From positions 1 through 34,025 of the forward strand of contig JACCTY010000053.1 of assembly GCA_013812145.1 (NCBI GenBank): a stretch of DNA of 34,025 nucleotides, in the 5' to 3' direction. A model generated the notes under the pieces. It ran no database searches. It was not told the DNA's origin and worked only from the letters and a program-made list of their open reading frames with translations. This document shows positions 9,955 through 19,103 of this stretch, in pieces. The DNA is from Geodermatophilaceae bacterium. Its GTDB lineage: Bacteria > Actinomycetota > Actinomycetes > Mycobacteriales > Geodermatophilaceae. A program made the translations under genes and the position numbers. Every line of letters begins with the position of its first letter. Position 1 is the first letter of the stretch.

Positions 9955-11345
9955 CGGAGCTCGAAGGGCAGCGACGGGCGCGGGCGGGGGTCGGGGTCGG
10001 GCCAGCAGTCGGCGCCGTCCGCAGATGATTGGTAGCGCCAGCCCGGGCCGTCGGTGGCGACGGTCTCGACCGCTTCGACGAGGGCTGCGATGTCCGCCCT
10101 GCCGGTTCCGAGTCCCATGCTGAGCCGTACTGCACCTGGCATTGCCACGGTGTCTCCTTTGCTGAGGTTGGCATACAGGCCGGCGTCGACGTCGGGATCG
10201 ATGCCGAGCAACGCGACCATGAGTGGGTGTGCGCAGAAGCAGCCGTGCCGTACGCCGATGCCGTACTCGGCGCTGAGTACCGCGGCGAGTTGCGCGTAGG
10301 GGAGCCGGCCGAGGTTGAATGGCAGGACGCCGATGCGGGGGTGCTCGGCCGACCACATCCGGTACTGCTCCAGGCCGGGGATCGCGGCCAGCCGGACAGT
10401 GGCGAACTCGAGCAGTTCCGTCTCGGCGGCGACCAGCGCATCCCTGTCGGTGGCTTGCAGCGTTCGGCAAGCGACGCCCAGCGTGACAGCACCGACGAGG
10501 TTCGGGGAGCCGGCCTCCTGCCGGTCCGGCAGATCGGCCCACAGCACCGAGTCCAGGCCGACGTAACGCACCGCCCCGCCCCCGGCCAGGAATGGTTCGC
10601 CCGCGGCCAGCCAGTCCGGGCGGCCGATCAGCGCGCCCGCCCCGAACGGGGCGTACAACTTGTGCCCCGACAGCGCCAGGTAGTCGATGTCCTCGGCGGC
10701 CATGTCGATGATCCGATGCGGGGCCAGTTGAGCAGCGTCGAGCAGGACGCGTGCGCCGTACCGGTGCGCCACTTGGGCGATCTCGGCGTACGGCCAGATC
10801 TCGCCGGTGACGTTGGACGCTCCTGTGACTGCCACCAGCAGGTGATCCCCGCCGGCAGTTGCCAGGGCCAGTTCCAAGGATGCCAGGGCGTGCTCCGGAC
10901 TGTCCGGAACGGGAAGGTAGCTGACCCGGCGGCGGCGCCAGGGAAGCAGGTTGGCGTGGTGTTCGGCGCCGTAGGCGAACACCGAGGCGTCTGCGGGCAG
11001 CGCAGCCGCCACCAGGTTGATGGCGTCGGTGGTGTTGCGGGTGAACACGACGGTGTCGTCGTGACGAGCCCCGACAAAGGAGTGCACGGCCTCCCGGGCG
11101 CCTTCGTAGGCGGCGGTGGCCAGCTGCGACTTGTAGCCGGCTCCTCGGTGCACGCTGGAGTACCACGGCAGCAGCGCTTCGACCGCCTCGCTGACCGAGC
11201 TGAGGCAGGGAGCGCTGGCCGCGTAGTCGAGATTGACGTACCGCCGCCATCCGCCGGTCACCAATGGCACGTCCACGTCGGCACCGACCAGGGCCAGGTT
11301 CGCCGACCCCCGCAGTCGTGCCGGCACCGCCGCGTCACAGCTCAC
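9951..11345 (-). CDS. Cysteine-desulfurase-like class V aminotransferase
   Basis: GTG at 11345 gives 464 aa; further upstream in-frame sequence has no family similarity. The fold-type I PLP core is clear: YVNLDYAASAP (39-46), FTRNTTDAINLVA (101-113), paired histidines in AEHHANLLPWRRRR (128-140), VTGASNVTGE, the cofactor-aspartate segment LLDAAQLAPH (201-210), and SGHKLYAPFGAG, where K229 should hold PLP. The motif VRHGCFCAHPL (365-375) aligns with the SufS loop RAGHHCAQP, placing C371 (C369 nearby) at the persulfide cysteine. Members release sulfur or act as lyases on cysteine-like substrates. No suf, moa or egt gene is adjacent, so the pathway is open. It is followed, with a 4-bp overlap, by the secreted propeller/RTX gene. 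Confidence 0.82.
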   Translation of the reverse strand: MSCDAAVPARLRGSANLALVGADVDVPLVTGGWRRYVNLDYAASAPCLSSVSEAVEALLPWYSSVHRGAGYKSQLATAAYEGAREAVHSFVGARHDDTVVFTRNTTDAINLVAAALPADASVFAYGAEHHANLLPWRRRRVSYLPVPDSPEHALASLELALATAGGDHLLVAVTGASNVTGEIWPYAEIAQVAHRYGARVLLDAAQLAPHRIIDMAAEDIDYLALSGHKLYAPFGAGALIGRPDWLAAGEPFLAGGGAVRYVGLDSVLWADLPDRQEAGSPNLVGAVTLGVACRTLQATDRDALVAAETELLEFATVRLAAIPGLEQYRMWSAEHPRIGVLPFNLGRLPYAQLAAVLSAEYGIGVRHGCFCAHPLMVALLGIDPDVDAGLYANLSKGDTVAMPGAVRLSMGLGTGRADIAALVEAVETVATDGPGWRYQSSADGADCWPDPDPRPRPSLPFELR

Positions 11346-11524
11346 AGTCCACCGCCACTTCGCCGCCGGTGGGGTCGCAGGTGTCTGTGCCGGAACCGCC
11401 GTCGAACGAGTCGCCGGCCGGGGCCTCCGACGACGCTCTCGGCTGCGGGTTCGGTCCGTGCGACGGGCACCGCGAGGAAAGGTATGAGGGCGCAGGCTGC
11501 CAGTGCCAACAATGGTGATCTCAT
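11335..11524 (-). pseudogene. Remnant of a second secreted RTX-type protein gene
   Basis: ATG at 11524 encodes a clean signal peptide (MRSPLLALAACALIPFLAVP followed by VARTEPAAES). After a frame change the same strand reads AGDSFDGGSGTDTCDP then TGGEVAVDCEL and stops at 11335-11337. That tail matches the end of the propeller/RTX protein (DSFSGGGGFDTCDNVVGEV then VTSCEL). Only the two ends of a larger secreted protein remain, fused out of frame at about 11420-11440, so the body seems to have been lost by internal deletion. The stop overlaps the GTG start of the aminotransferase gene. A short functional secreted peptide is not excluded but the frame change argues against it. Confidence 0.65.
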
Positions 11525-11614
11525 GGCCGGAGTACGGCGGAAGCGGCCCAATCGGTTCGCGCCCTGCCCGGCGCCGTACCCGGGCACGACTCGACGGACT
11601 GGGCTCGGGCACGC

Positions 11615-12556
11615 ATGCTGGTGTGTGTGTCAACTGAACGCGGGGGCTGCCGGAACGGCAGGCGGCTGACCGGAGTACTCGTTTCAGTGCTGCTCACGGC
11701 CGGTTGCACGCAGGCTTCGTCCGGGGCGCCGGCGGAGTCCAGCCGGGCCACCACCCCCGAGTCAACCCCGGAAGTGTCGGTGACCGCCGAGCCGCTGGTG
11801 GCCGCAGTCGAAGTCGACCTTCGTGCCGGTATCGACGCGGCGACGGCGTTCGGCACCAGTCAGGGGCTCTCGGTCAGCATTGCCGTGATCGATCGGGCCC
11901 GCGGCGAGGAGGTCGCCAACGGCGCCGCCGCCGATACGCCGATCTGGGGAGCCTCCCTGGTCAAGCTGTTCATCGCCGACAACCTGCTGCACCGGCAGCG
12001 AGATGGCGAGTTCCAGCTCTCCGCTCAGGACCGCAGCGAGCTGGAGTCCATGCTCGTCGCGTCGGACGACGTCGCGGCGGACTCGCTGTACACCCGTTTC
12101 GGTGGGGAAGCCATGGTCACCGAGGTGGCGCAGCGTTACCAGCTGCCGAGCGTCGTCCCGACGAACCAGGCCGGCTTCTGGGAACTGACGATGATGTCCG
12201 CCCGCGACGTCGCCCGCTACTACGACCGCTTCCTGGTCCGGACGCCACCAGCGGATCGGGACTACCTACTCGACCTGCTGCGGCGCACGGCGATGATCGC
12301 GATTGACGGCTTCGACCAGTTCTTCGGCATCCCGACCGCCCTGCCGGCGCAGACGTGGGCGATCAAGCAGGGCTGGATGTGCTGCCCCCGGGATACCAGC
12401 TATCTGCACACGACCGGCGTCCTCGGTACCGACGACCGGTACGTCGTGGCCATCCTCAGCAGCGATCCGGGCGTCTTCTCCACTGCCTATTCCACCGACG
12501 TCCTCAGTAAGGTCACGTCGCTCATCTTCCCGCCGGGATCGATCGAAGGGGGCTGA
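11615..12556 (+). CDS. Beta-lactamase-fold (serine hydrolase) lipoprotein
   Basis: A 313-aa protein from ATG 11615. A basic N-terminus and hydrophobic stretch end in the lipobox LTAGC (Cys31), then a Ser/Thr/Pro-rich linker to about residue 60. The class A beta-lactamase/penicillin-binding fold is suggested by SLVK (catalytic Ser114 and Lys117), a SDD triad at 150-152 in place of SDN, and KQG at 251-253 in place of KTG. The spacing fits the family. It should be anchored on the outer face of the membrane and act on peptidoglycan peptides or beta-lactams. The non-classical SDD and KQG make true beta-lactamase activity doubtful. It is divergent from the RTX remnant, with about 90 bp between. Confidence 0.8.
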   Translation: MLVCVSTERGGCRNGRRLTGVLVSVLLTAGCTQASSGAPAESSRATTPESTPEVSVTAEPLVAAVEVDLRAGIDAATAFGTSQGLSVSIAVIDRARGEEVANGAAADTPIWGASLVKLFIADNLLHRQRDGEFQLSAQDRSELESMLVASDDVAADSLYTRFGGEAMVTEVAQRYQLPSVVPTNQAGFWELTMMSARDVARYYDRFLVRTPPADRDYLLDLLRRTAMIAIDGFDQFFGIPTALPAQTWAIKQGWMCCPRDTSYLHTTGVLGTDDRYVVAILSSDPGVFSTAYSTDVLSKVTSLIFPPGSIEGG

Positions 12557-12565
12557 GACCCGACG

Positions 12566-12586
12566 GTTGAGCGGAACAGACTCAAC
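12566..12586. promoter_or_regulatory. HspR operator (HAIR element) upstream of clpB
   Basis: The repeat GTTGAGC-N7-ACTCAAC has the same 7-N7-7 layout as the dnaK operator and matches the CTTGAGT-N7-ACTCAAG consensus at 11 of 14 positions; the core TTGAG/CTCAA is perfect. It is centred about 57 bp before the clpB ATG. It supports HspR control of clpB, as in Streptomyces. I do not see a convincing -10/-35 pair beside it. Confidence 0.82.
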
Positions 12587-12632
12587 TCTGTGCACGTTGC
12601 AGCCTGCTGGAGACTGAGTATCCGGAGGCTCG

Positions 12633-15278
12633 ATGGAATCCAAACTGACCACCCAGTCACAGGAGGCGGTGGCCGCGGCGCAGCGGCTGGCCGTCGACCG
12701 CGGCAACCCGGCATTGGAGCCGGTGCATCTACTGTCTGCCCTGCTGGCCCTGACCGAAGGAATCACGGCCCCGCTGCTGCAGGCGGTGGGCGCCGACGTC
12801 ACCGCGGTTCGAACGGCAACCCAGGTTGCGGTGGCGGCGGTGCCCAGTGCGAGCGGAGCCACCCTGTCCGCCCCGCAGGCGTCACGGGACTTCATCAAGG
12901 TGCTGTCCGAAGCGGGATCCCAGGCCACCGCGCTGGGCGACGAGTACATCTCGACCGAGCACCTGCTGGTCGGTCTCGCCGCCGCCGGCGGTGCAGCCGC
13001 GACGATCCTGACCAGCAACGGGGCGACCTCTCCGGCGCTTCTCGCCGCGTTCAGCACCGTCCGCGGTTCCCGCCGGGTGACCAGCCCCGACCCGGAATCG
13101 ACGTACCAGGCCCTGGAGAAGTACGGCGTCGACCTCACCGAGCGCGCCCGTGAAGGCAAGGTCGACCCGGTCATCGGCCGGGACACCGAGATCCGGCGGG
13201 TCGTGCAGGTGCTGTCCCGGCGTACCAAGAACAATCCGGTGCTGATCGGTGAGCCGGGTGTCGGCAAGACCGCAATCGTCGAGGGGCTGGCCCACCGGAT
13301 CGTTGCCGGTGACGTGCCGGAGAGCCTCAAGGGCAAGCGGCTGATCGCTTTGGACCTGTCCAGCATGATCGCCGGCGCCAAGTACCGCGGCGAGTTCGAG
13401 GAGCGGCTCAAGGCCGTCCTGGCCGACATCAAGGATTCCAACGGCGAGATCGTCACGTTCATCGACGAGCTGCACACCGTCGTCGGCGCCGGCGCAAGTG
13501 GCGAGTCCGCGATGGACGCCGGCAACATGCTCAAGCCGTTGCTTGCCCGCGGCGAGCTCCGGATGGTCGGCGCGACGACGTTGGACGAGTACCGCAAGTA
13601 CATCGAGAAGGACGCCGCGCTGGAGCGGCGATTCCAGCAGGTGTACGTCGGAGAGCCGTCGGTCGAGGACACGATCGGCATCCTGCGCGGCCTCAAGGAG
13701 CGCTACGAGGTGCACCACGGCGTACGCATCACCGACGCGGCAATCGTCGCGGCCGCGACGCTGTCCGACCGCTACGTCACCGCGCGTTTCCTTCCGGACA
13801 AGGCGATCGACCTTGTCGACGAGGCCGGATCCAGGCTGCGGATGGAGATCGACTCCCGGCCCGTCGAGATCGACGAGGTGGAGCGGATCGTTCGCCGGCT
13901 GGAGATCGAGGAGATGGCACTGTCCAAAGAGGACGATGCCTCTTCGCGTGAGCGGTTGGAGCGGCTGCGAGGCGATCTCGCCGACCGGCGCGAGACGTTG
14001 AGCGGGCTGACCGCCCGCTGGCAGCGGGAGAAGGGCGGCATCGACCGGATACGCGTCCTCAAGGAAGAACTCGAGGCGGCGCGAGGCGAGTCCGAGCGGG
14101 CCGAACGAGACGGCGACCTCGCCCGCACGGCAGAGCTGCGCTACGGCCGAATCCCTGCGCTGGAGCGGGATCTGGCGTCGTTGACCGACCACGCGCCGGC
14201 CGAGACCGCAGATGCTCCAGGCGGCCGCTCGCCGGCCGCACCAATGCTCAAGGAGGAGGTCGGCCCCGACGACGTCGCCGACGTCGTGGCTGCCTGGACC
14301 GGCATCCCGGCCGGGCGGCTGCTGGAGGGCGAGACCGCCAAGCTGCTCCGGATGGAGCTGGTGCTGGGCTCCCGTGTTGTGGGGCAAGACCAGGCGGTGC
14401 GGGTTGTTTCAGACGCGGTCAGGCGTGCACGTGCAGGCGTGTCCGACCCGGACCGGCCGACCGGATCGTTCCTTTTCCTCGGCCCGACCGGTGTGGGCAA
14501 GACCGAGCTTGCCAAGGCGCTCGCGGAGTTCTTGTTCGACGACGACCGGGCGATGGTGCGCATCGACATGAGCGAGTACGCCGAGAAGCACTCGGTGGCT
14601 CGCCTGGTCGGAGCGCCTCCCGGCTACGTCGGCTACGACGCCGGCGGCCAGCTCACGGAGGCGGTACGCCGGCGGCCGTACTCCGTCGTACTGCTGGACG
14701 AGGTCGAAAAGGCGCACGCCGACGTGTTCGACGTGCTGCTGCAGGTGCTCGATGACGGCCGGCTCACCGACGGGCAGGGTCGCACCGTCGACTTCCGCAA
14801 CACGATCCTGATCCTCACCTCGAACCTCGGCTCTGCGTTGATCGCGGAGTCCGGCTTGGACAGTGTGGGGGTGCGGGACGCGGTGATGGGCGTGGTGCGG
14901 CTGCACTTCAAGCCGGAGTTCATCAACCGGCTCGACGACGTCGTGGTGTTCGCCTCGCTCGGTTCGGAGGAACTGGCGTCCATCGTGGACATCCAGGTCG
15001 ACATACTGGCGCGACGGCTGGCGGCTCGCCGGCTGGACCTGCAGGTGACGCCGGCGGCGCGAGAGTGGCTCGCGGTGAGCGGCTTCGACCCGGTGTACGG
15101 CGCCCGCCCGCTGCGCCGGCTCGTCCAGTCCGCCATCGGCGACCAACTTGCCACCGCGCTGCTCGCCGGTGACATCCGCGACGGAGACATGGTTTTGGTG
15201 GACCTCACCCCCGGCGCGGACGCCCTCAGCGTGACCGCCGCCGATCGCACGCCGACCGCGGAGCCGGTCGGCGCCTAG
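12633..15278 (+). CDS. clpB: ATP-dependent disaggregase ClpB (Hsp104 family)
   Basis: An 881-aa AAA+ unfoldase of normal length, with GGAGG 4 nt before the ATG. The N-terminal Clp repeat domain covers about residues 1-145. NBD1 has Walker A GEPGVGKT at 206-213 and Walker B in VTFIDELH, and the pore loop [15 protein letters not shown] middle coiled-coil domain (about 395-520) is typical of ClpB and absent from ClpA/ClpX. NBD2 has Walker A GPTGVGKT from residue 617, pore loop [10 protein letters not shown], Walker [12 protein letters not shown] and sensor NRLDDVVVF. ClpB threads aggregated proteins and hands them to DnaK-DnaJ-GrpE. It is monocistronic behind its own HAIR operator. The stop lies in a CTAG shared with the converging gene. 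Confidence 0.97.
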   Translation: MESKLTTQSQEAVAAAQRLAVDRGNPALEPVHLLSALLALTEGITAPLLQAVGADVTAVRTATQVAVAAVPSASGATLSAPQASRDFIKVLSEAGSQATALGDEYISTEHLLVGLAAAGGAAATILTSNGATSPALLAAFSTVRGSRRVTSPDPESTYQALEKYGVDLTERAREGKVDPVIGRDTEIRRVVQVLSRRTKNNPVLIGEPGVGKTAIVEGLAHRIVAGDVPESLKGKRLIALDLSSMIAGAKYRGEFEERLKAVLADIKDSNGEIVTFIDELHTVVGAGASGESAMDAGNMLKPLLARGELRMVGATTLDEYRKYIEKDAALERRFQQVYVGEPSVEDTIGILRGLKERYEVHHGVRITDAAIVAAATLSDRYVTARFLPDKAIDLVDEAGSRLRMEIDSRPVEIDEVERIVRRLEIEEMALSKEDDASSRERLERLRGDLADRRETLSGLTARWQREKGGIDRIRVLKEELEAARGESERAERDGDLARTAELRYGRIPALERDLASLTDHAPAETADAPGGRSPAAPMLKEEVGPDDVADVVAAWTGIPAGRLLEGETAKLLRMELVLGSRVVGQDQAVRVVSDAVRRARAGVSDPDRPTGSFLFLGPTGVGKTELAKALAEFLFDDDRAMVRIDMSEYAEKHSVARLVGAPPGYVGYDAGGQLTEAVRRRPYSVVLLDEVEKAHADVFDVLLQVLDDGRLTDGQGRTVDFRNTILILTSNLGSALIAESGLDSVGVRDAVMGVVRLHFKPEFINRLDDVVVFASLGSEELASIVDIQVDILARRLAARRLDLQVTPAAREWLAVSGFDPVYGARPLRRLVQSAIGDQLATALLAGDIRDGDMVLVDLTPGADALSVTAADRTPTAEPVGA

Positions 15279-15640
15279 CCCGGCCGCCGGCCGGTCAGCG
15301 GGTCAGCCGCGGTGATGACGAGTTGCACGACGGTACCCGCGGAGTCGGTGGTGCCCCGGGTGGTGATGGTCCCGCGGGTGGTGAGGAAGTCGACCTCGCA
15401 CTGCTTGATGCCCGGTTGCAGGACGCTCGCCACGACACAGGAGGCGGCGGTGTGCCCGGAGACGTCCCCGGAGACGGTGTGGCTGTAGACGGAGAACGAG
15501 TCGTCGGCCGACGGTCCCACCGGAGCGACGTCGATGGGAGTGAGGGTGTCGAGCGCAGTGGTGAACTCGATGGTTTTCACGATGCGCGCCGATGCCCCTT
15601 GGGTACCCGCAGAGACCAGCAATACCGCCATGCCCAGCAC
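15275..15640 (-). CDS. Secreted allene-oxide-cyclase-barrel/dirigent-like protein, C-terminally truncated
   Basis: GTG 15640 (or ATG 15631) gives about 121 aa with a signal peptide ([18 protein letters not shown]). The mature part follows the actinobacterial AOC-barrel-like pattern: a charged first strand, [17 protein letters not shown], a [14 protein letters not shown] strand, [20 protein letters not shown], and VVQLVIT. Family members continue with a GGTG.Y....GEV final strand of about 20 residues. Here the frame ends instead at DPLTGRRPG and stops inside the clpB stop (shared CTAG, 15275-15278), so the last barrel strands seem lost where the gene meets clpB. Two cysteines could form a disulfide. 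Function in bacteria is unknown. The family call rests on motif order only. Confidence 0.55.
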   Translation of the reverse strand: MLGMAVLLVSAGTQGASARIVKTIEFTTALDTLTPIDVAPVGPSADDSFSVYSHTVSGDVSGHTAASCVVASVLQPGIKQCEVDFLTTRGTITTRGTTDSAGTVVQLVITAADPLTGRRPG

Positions 15641-15708
15641 GAAGGACTGTCTCGTTGGCTGGTCCGGTCCCGCTTCCGTGGAACCCGCAATCCGGTGAGG
15701 ATGAGCCG

Positions 15709-16618
15709 GTGCTCGTAGGCCGCGACTCTGAGCTGCGACGCGTCGCGCTGCTACTGGCGGACGCTCGCTCTGGGCGAGCGGGCGTCGCCGGGCTGGTCGG
15801 TGCTGCCGGGGTGGGCAAGACCGCGCTGCTGGACAGCGCCGCCGATGCTGCTGGCCGGGCGCGCCGACACCGATCTGCCGCCAAGTGTGGACCAGCGGGT
15901 CGCGCTGGAAGGCCTCGACACCGAGGGCGCCGGGCAACTCCTGCAGCAGCGTCGCCCCGAGCTGCACCCTGACGTCGTACGGCCGCTCGTGTCGCGGTGC
16001 GGCGGCAACGCCCTCGCGTTGGTGGAGTCCGCGGCCGACCTGGATCAGGAGCAGGTGCGCGGCCATTCCGCCCTGGATCAGGACAGTCGGGTGCCGGCCC
16101 GGGTCCGTGCCGCGTACGGAGCACGCCTGGCCGTGTTGCGCGCTCGGGCGCTGCGGCTACGTGCCCTGCTCGCCCCGCGAGGTGACTACGACGCTGGCTT
16201 CGACGCCTCGGTTGCCCTGGACGAGGCGGTGGGTCTGCGCTTTCACGCTGCCCGGACCCTGCTGTGTCATGGCGAGCGGCTGCGCCGAGACCGCCGGAGG
16301 GGTGGACGCGAGGGCGCGCTTGGCGCGCTGCCTCGATGTGTTCCAGGCGCTGGAGGCGGGCCCGTGGGTGGCTCGCGCGAGGCGGAACTCGTGGCCTGCG
16401 GGGGTTCGCTCCGCGCCGCTACCGGCGCACCGGTGTCCGCGGCGCTCACCCCCCAGGAGTTGCAGATCGCGGAACTCGTGGCCGGAGGACCGCGCAACCG
16501 TGAGATCGCCGGAAACCTGGTCCTGTCCCTGCGCACGGTGGAGGTCCACCTCAGTCGCGTCTTCCGCAAGCTGGAGATCTCCAGCCGCACCCAACTGGTG
16601 GCCCGGATGGGCGACTGA
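15709..16618 (+). pseudogene. Collapsed LuxR-family (large ATP-binding type) transcriptional regulator
   Basis: The start (VLVGRDSELRRVALLLADA, then a Walker A GAAGVGKTALL) is one frame, beginning at about GTG 15709. Sequence typical of the following AAA and TPR-like regions (VALEGLDTEGAGQLLQQR, RCGGNALALVE) is in a second frame, LDVFQALEAGPWVARAR in a third, and the C-terminal LuxR helix-turn-helix (LTPQELQIAELVAGG, NREIAGNLVLSLRTVEVHL, then KLEISSRTQLVAR) returns to the second. Intact members have about 900 residues; here about 300 codons remain, so most of the ATPase and TPR section is deleted. The DNA-binding domain itself is intact and lies in an open frame from 15800 to 16618, but without a family-like start. 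A decayed gene is the best reading. Confidence 0.78.
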
Positions 16619-16658
16619 CGCCGGCTGCCTGCGCCGCCGGACTGTCGGTGGTGCGGCG

Positions 16659-16664
16659 TACGGT
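16659..16664 (+). promoter_or_regulatory. -10-like box of a probable leaderless transcript (LLM oxidoreductase)
   Basis: TACGGT lies 7 nt upstream of the ATG at 16672 and no Shine-Dalgarno sequence is present, the usual layout of leaderless actinobacterial genes. No matching -35 box is seen. Confidence 0.35.
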
Positions 16665-16671
16665 CCCCGCC

Positions 16672-17457
16672 ATGCGATTCGCGATCAACATCCCGCCGTT
16701 CACCGACGCCGGCACGGTCGTCGACATCGCGGTCGAGGCGGAGACGGCGGGCTGGGACGGCGTGTTCCTGTGGGATCACCTGCAATGGATCCCGGACCAG
16801 CTCATCGACGTCCACAACCCGTGGGTGCTGCTCGGAGCGATCGCCCGTTGCACGGCTCGGGTGCGCGTTGGAACGTTGGTGACACCGCTGTCCCGCCGGC
16901 GGCCGTGGCAGGTGGCGAAGGAGTTGATCACGCTGGACCACCTCAGCGCCGGTCGGGCCGTACTCGGCGTCGGTCTCGGCGAGACACCGGAGTCGGACTT
17001 CGCCGCGTTCGGCGAGCCCGACGGCACCCGCGACCGAGCAGTCCTGCTGGACGAGGGGCTCGAGGTCCTGGATGGGCTGCTGCGTGGCGACCACGTCGCC
17101 CATCGGGGCCCTCACTTCCGGGTGGACACGAGGGTGTCGCCACGACCGTTACAGGAGCCGCGTCCCCCGATCTGGGTCGCCGGAATCGTCCCCAACCAAC
17201 CTCCACTGCGCCGCGCCGTGCGCTACAACGGGATCGTCCCCATCGGCCGCGAATTACTCCTACCGGACCAGCTGGCGGCGTACATCGGACCGCACCTGCG
17301 GCCGGAGTGGGACGTCGTGTCGCCGTGGGCGCCGGGCGTGCCAGCCGAGGAGTACGCCGACGCCGGAGCCACCTGGCTGGTCGAATCGACCGAACCGCTC
17401 GGGGACTGGGTGCCGGAGTTCCGGCAGCGGGTGAACGCGGGTCCGGTGCTGCGGTAA
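16672..17457 (+). CDS. LLM-class flavin-dependent oxidoreductase (luciferase-like)
   Basis: A 261-aa protein starting MRFAINIPPFTDAG. The luciferase-like TIM-barrel blocks are present: AGWDGVFLWDHLQW (early flavin-site region), RVRVGTLVTPLSRRRPW, the signature KELITLDHLSAGRAVLGVG, and PPIWVAG. Such enzymes use FMN or F420; the actinobacterial setting makes F420 plausible, but the sequence does not decide. It is shorter than many members (about 300 aa) yet ends naturally. ATG 16672 was chosen over an upstream in-frame start because it begins the first barrel strand. The substrate is unknown. It stands between a decayed regulator and the first molybdo-oxidoreductase. Confidence 0.85.
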   Translation: MRFAINIPPFTDAGTVVDIAVEAETAGWDGVFLWDHLQWIPDQLIDVHNPWVLLGAIARCTARVRVGTLVTPLSRRRPWQVAKELITLDHLSAGRAVLGVGLGETPESDFAAFGEPDGTRDRAVLLDEGLEVLDGLLRGDHVAHRGPHFRVDTRVSPRPLQEPRPPIWVAGIVPNQPPLRRAVRYNGIVPIGRELLLPDQLAAYIGPHLRPEWDVVSPWAPGVPAEEYADAGATWLVESTEPLGDWVPEFRQRVNAGPVLR

Positions 17458-17513
17458 GCCATCGGTAACGCCGGATTCCCCTGCGGAGGACGCCACCGGC
17501 GCACAATGACTGC

Positions 17514-19088
17514 ATGCCCCCCTTACGAACGCCGCTCGGCGGCGTTCGTGCGGCGATCACGGGGGTGGCTGCCGCCGGGGTTGCACTGGGCGCAGGCGAG
17601 TTGGCCGCCGGACTGATCGATCCGGGATCCTCGCCGGTGCTGGCCGTCGGCGCGGCCGCCGTGGACCTGAGCCCGCGGGCGACCACCGAGTTCGCTATCA
17701 GCACGTTCGGGAGCAACGACAAGCTCGCCCTCCTGATCGGGTTGCTCGTCGTCCTCGGCCTCGCCGCCGCGGCGCTCGGAAGGCTGGCCGCCCGCCGGCG
17801 GATCGCCGGCGTCCTCGGGCTGGGTGTCCTGGGCATGCTCGGCGCGGTAGCCGCGCTGAGCCGTCCCGGTGCGACCCCGCTGGCTGCGGTGCCGTCCGTG
17901 CTCGCCTGGGCAGCGGGCACCGCCGCGCTGATCGTCCTTCTCCGCCTGCTGCCGGTCGGTCCGAAACCCGCTGCCAGTCCGTCAGCAGCAGCGGTGACAC
18001 CGGGGGAATTCGAACGCCGACGCTTCGTGCTCGCGGCGGGGGCGGCGGCCGGTGTGGCCATCGTCACCGCCGGTGCCGGCACGCTGGTCCAGCGTTCGCG
18101 GGACGTCGCACAGGCACGCGAGGCGCTGCTCGTGCCGGCGGCCGCGGCTCCGAACGCGCTGCCGGAGTCCGGATCAGAAGCCACCGGATTCCCTGAGCTG
18201 GCCGGGCTGAGCCCACTGCTGACGCCGAACGAGCAGTTCTACCGGATCGATACGGCCCTGCGAGTGCCGCAGATAGCACCGGCGGACTGGTCGCTGCGCA
18301 TTCACGGTCGGGTGGACCGCGAGTTGCGGCTGAGCTTCGACGACCTGGCCGGCCGGGACGACCTGATCTCCGCCGACATCACCCTGACCTGCGTATCCAA
18401 CGAGGTCGGCGGCCCGCTGGCCGGCAGCGCCCGGTGGGTCGGCGTACCGCTGGCGCACCTGCTGGCCGAAGCCGGCGTGGAGCCGGGAGCCGACCAGGTG
18501 CTGACCCGCTCCGTGGACGGCTGGACCTGCGGGACGCCCACGATGGACTGCCAGCGCACCCCCAACGCGATGCTCGCCCTGACGATGAACGGCGAAGCGC
18601 TGCCGCTCGAACACGGTTTTCCGGTCCGCATGATCGTGCCGGGACTGTACGGCTACGTCTCGGCGACAAAGTGGATCGTGGACATGGAGCTCACCACGTT
18701 CGGCGAGTCCGACGCCTACTGGGTGCAGCGGGGGTGGGACGTGAGCGGGCCCATTCAGACGTTCTCCCGGATCGATCTTCCCCGGCCGGGCCGCAGCCTC
18801 AGCGCGGGCACCGCCGCCATCGCCGGCGTCGCGCATTCCGGTTCCGGTGGTATCGGCGCAGTCGAGGTGCGCATCGACGATCTGCCATGGCAGCAGGCCC
18901 GGTTGGCTCCGAGCACGAGCACTCAGCTGTGGCGGCAGTGGTATCTGCCCTGGGAGGCCGCGCGTGGCCTGCACATGATCGCCGTGCGGGCCATCGACGG
19001 AAAGGGCAGGACGCAGACCAGCGACCGCTACCGGCCGTACCCGAATGCCGCCTCGGGATGGCACTCAGTTCGCGTCGACGTGGCCTGA
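17514..19088 (+). CDS. Membrane molybdopterin-dependent oxidoreductase (sulfite-oxidase/YedY fold), copy 1
   Basis: A 524-aa protein. Four hydrophobic segments (about 12-34, 70-90, 97-117, 123-146) are followed by a twin-arginine motif FERRRFVLAAG (167-176) that opens a fifth segment. This looks like an internal Tat signal that exports the folded C-terminal domain. From about residue 235 the sulfite-oxidase-type molybdopterin domain begins: DWSLRIHGRV, then TLTCVSNEVGG, where C293 should ligate molybdenum, HGFPVRMIVPGLYGY and SATKWIVDMEL. A C-terminal Mo-co dimerisation-like beta domain ends the protein. Reaction and electron acceptor are unknown. A CACAAT box 6 nt before the ATG suggests a leaderless start. 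It is paralogous to the gene at 21509-23170. Confidence 0.88.
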   Translation: MPPLRTPLGGVRAAITGVAAAGVALGAGELAAGLIDPGSSPVLAVGAAAVDLSPRATTEFAISTFGSNDKLALLIGLLVVLGLAAAALGRLAARRRIAGVLGLGVLGMLGAVAALSRPGATPLAAVPSVLAWAAGTAALIVLLRLLPVGPKPAASPSAAAVTPGEFERRRFVLAAGAAAGVAIVTAGAGTLVQRSRDVAQAREALLVPAAAAPNALPESGSEATGFPELAGLSPLLTPNEQFYRIDTALRVPQIAPADWSLRIHGRVDRELRLSFDDLAGRDDLISADITLTCVSNEVGGPLAGSARWVGVPLAHLLAEAGVEPGADQVLTRSVDGWTCGTPTMDCQRTPNAMLALTMNGEALPLEHGFPVRMIVPGLYGYVSATKWIVDMELTTFGESDAYWVQRGWDVSGPIQTFSRIDLPRPGRSLSAGTAAIAGVAHSGSGGIGAVEVRIDDLPWQQARLAPSTSTQLWRQWYLPWEAARGLHMIAVRAIDGKGRTQTSDRYRPYPNAASGWHSVRVDVA

Positions 19089-19103
19089 CCGCTATCCGGT
19101 CAG
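19085..19103. terminator. Short bidirectional terminator-like hairpin between convergent genes
   Basis: CTGACCG (19085-19091) pairs with CGGTCAG (19097-19103) across a 5-nt loop. It overlaps the stop codons of both the molybdo-oxidoreductase (plus) and the DUF4190 gene (minus). Only 7 bp and no T-run, so a weak case. Confidence 0.4.

Noticed and set aside
12590-12632. Possible clpB promoter (TTGCAG with TATCCG)
   Set aside because: The -10 match is poor and would overlap the ribosome site; position does not fit a usable start.
12266-13696. 476-codon minus-strand frame across the lipoprotein and clpB start
   Set aside because: It crosses the HAIR element and two confident plus-strand genes; Ser/Arg-rich shadow translation.
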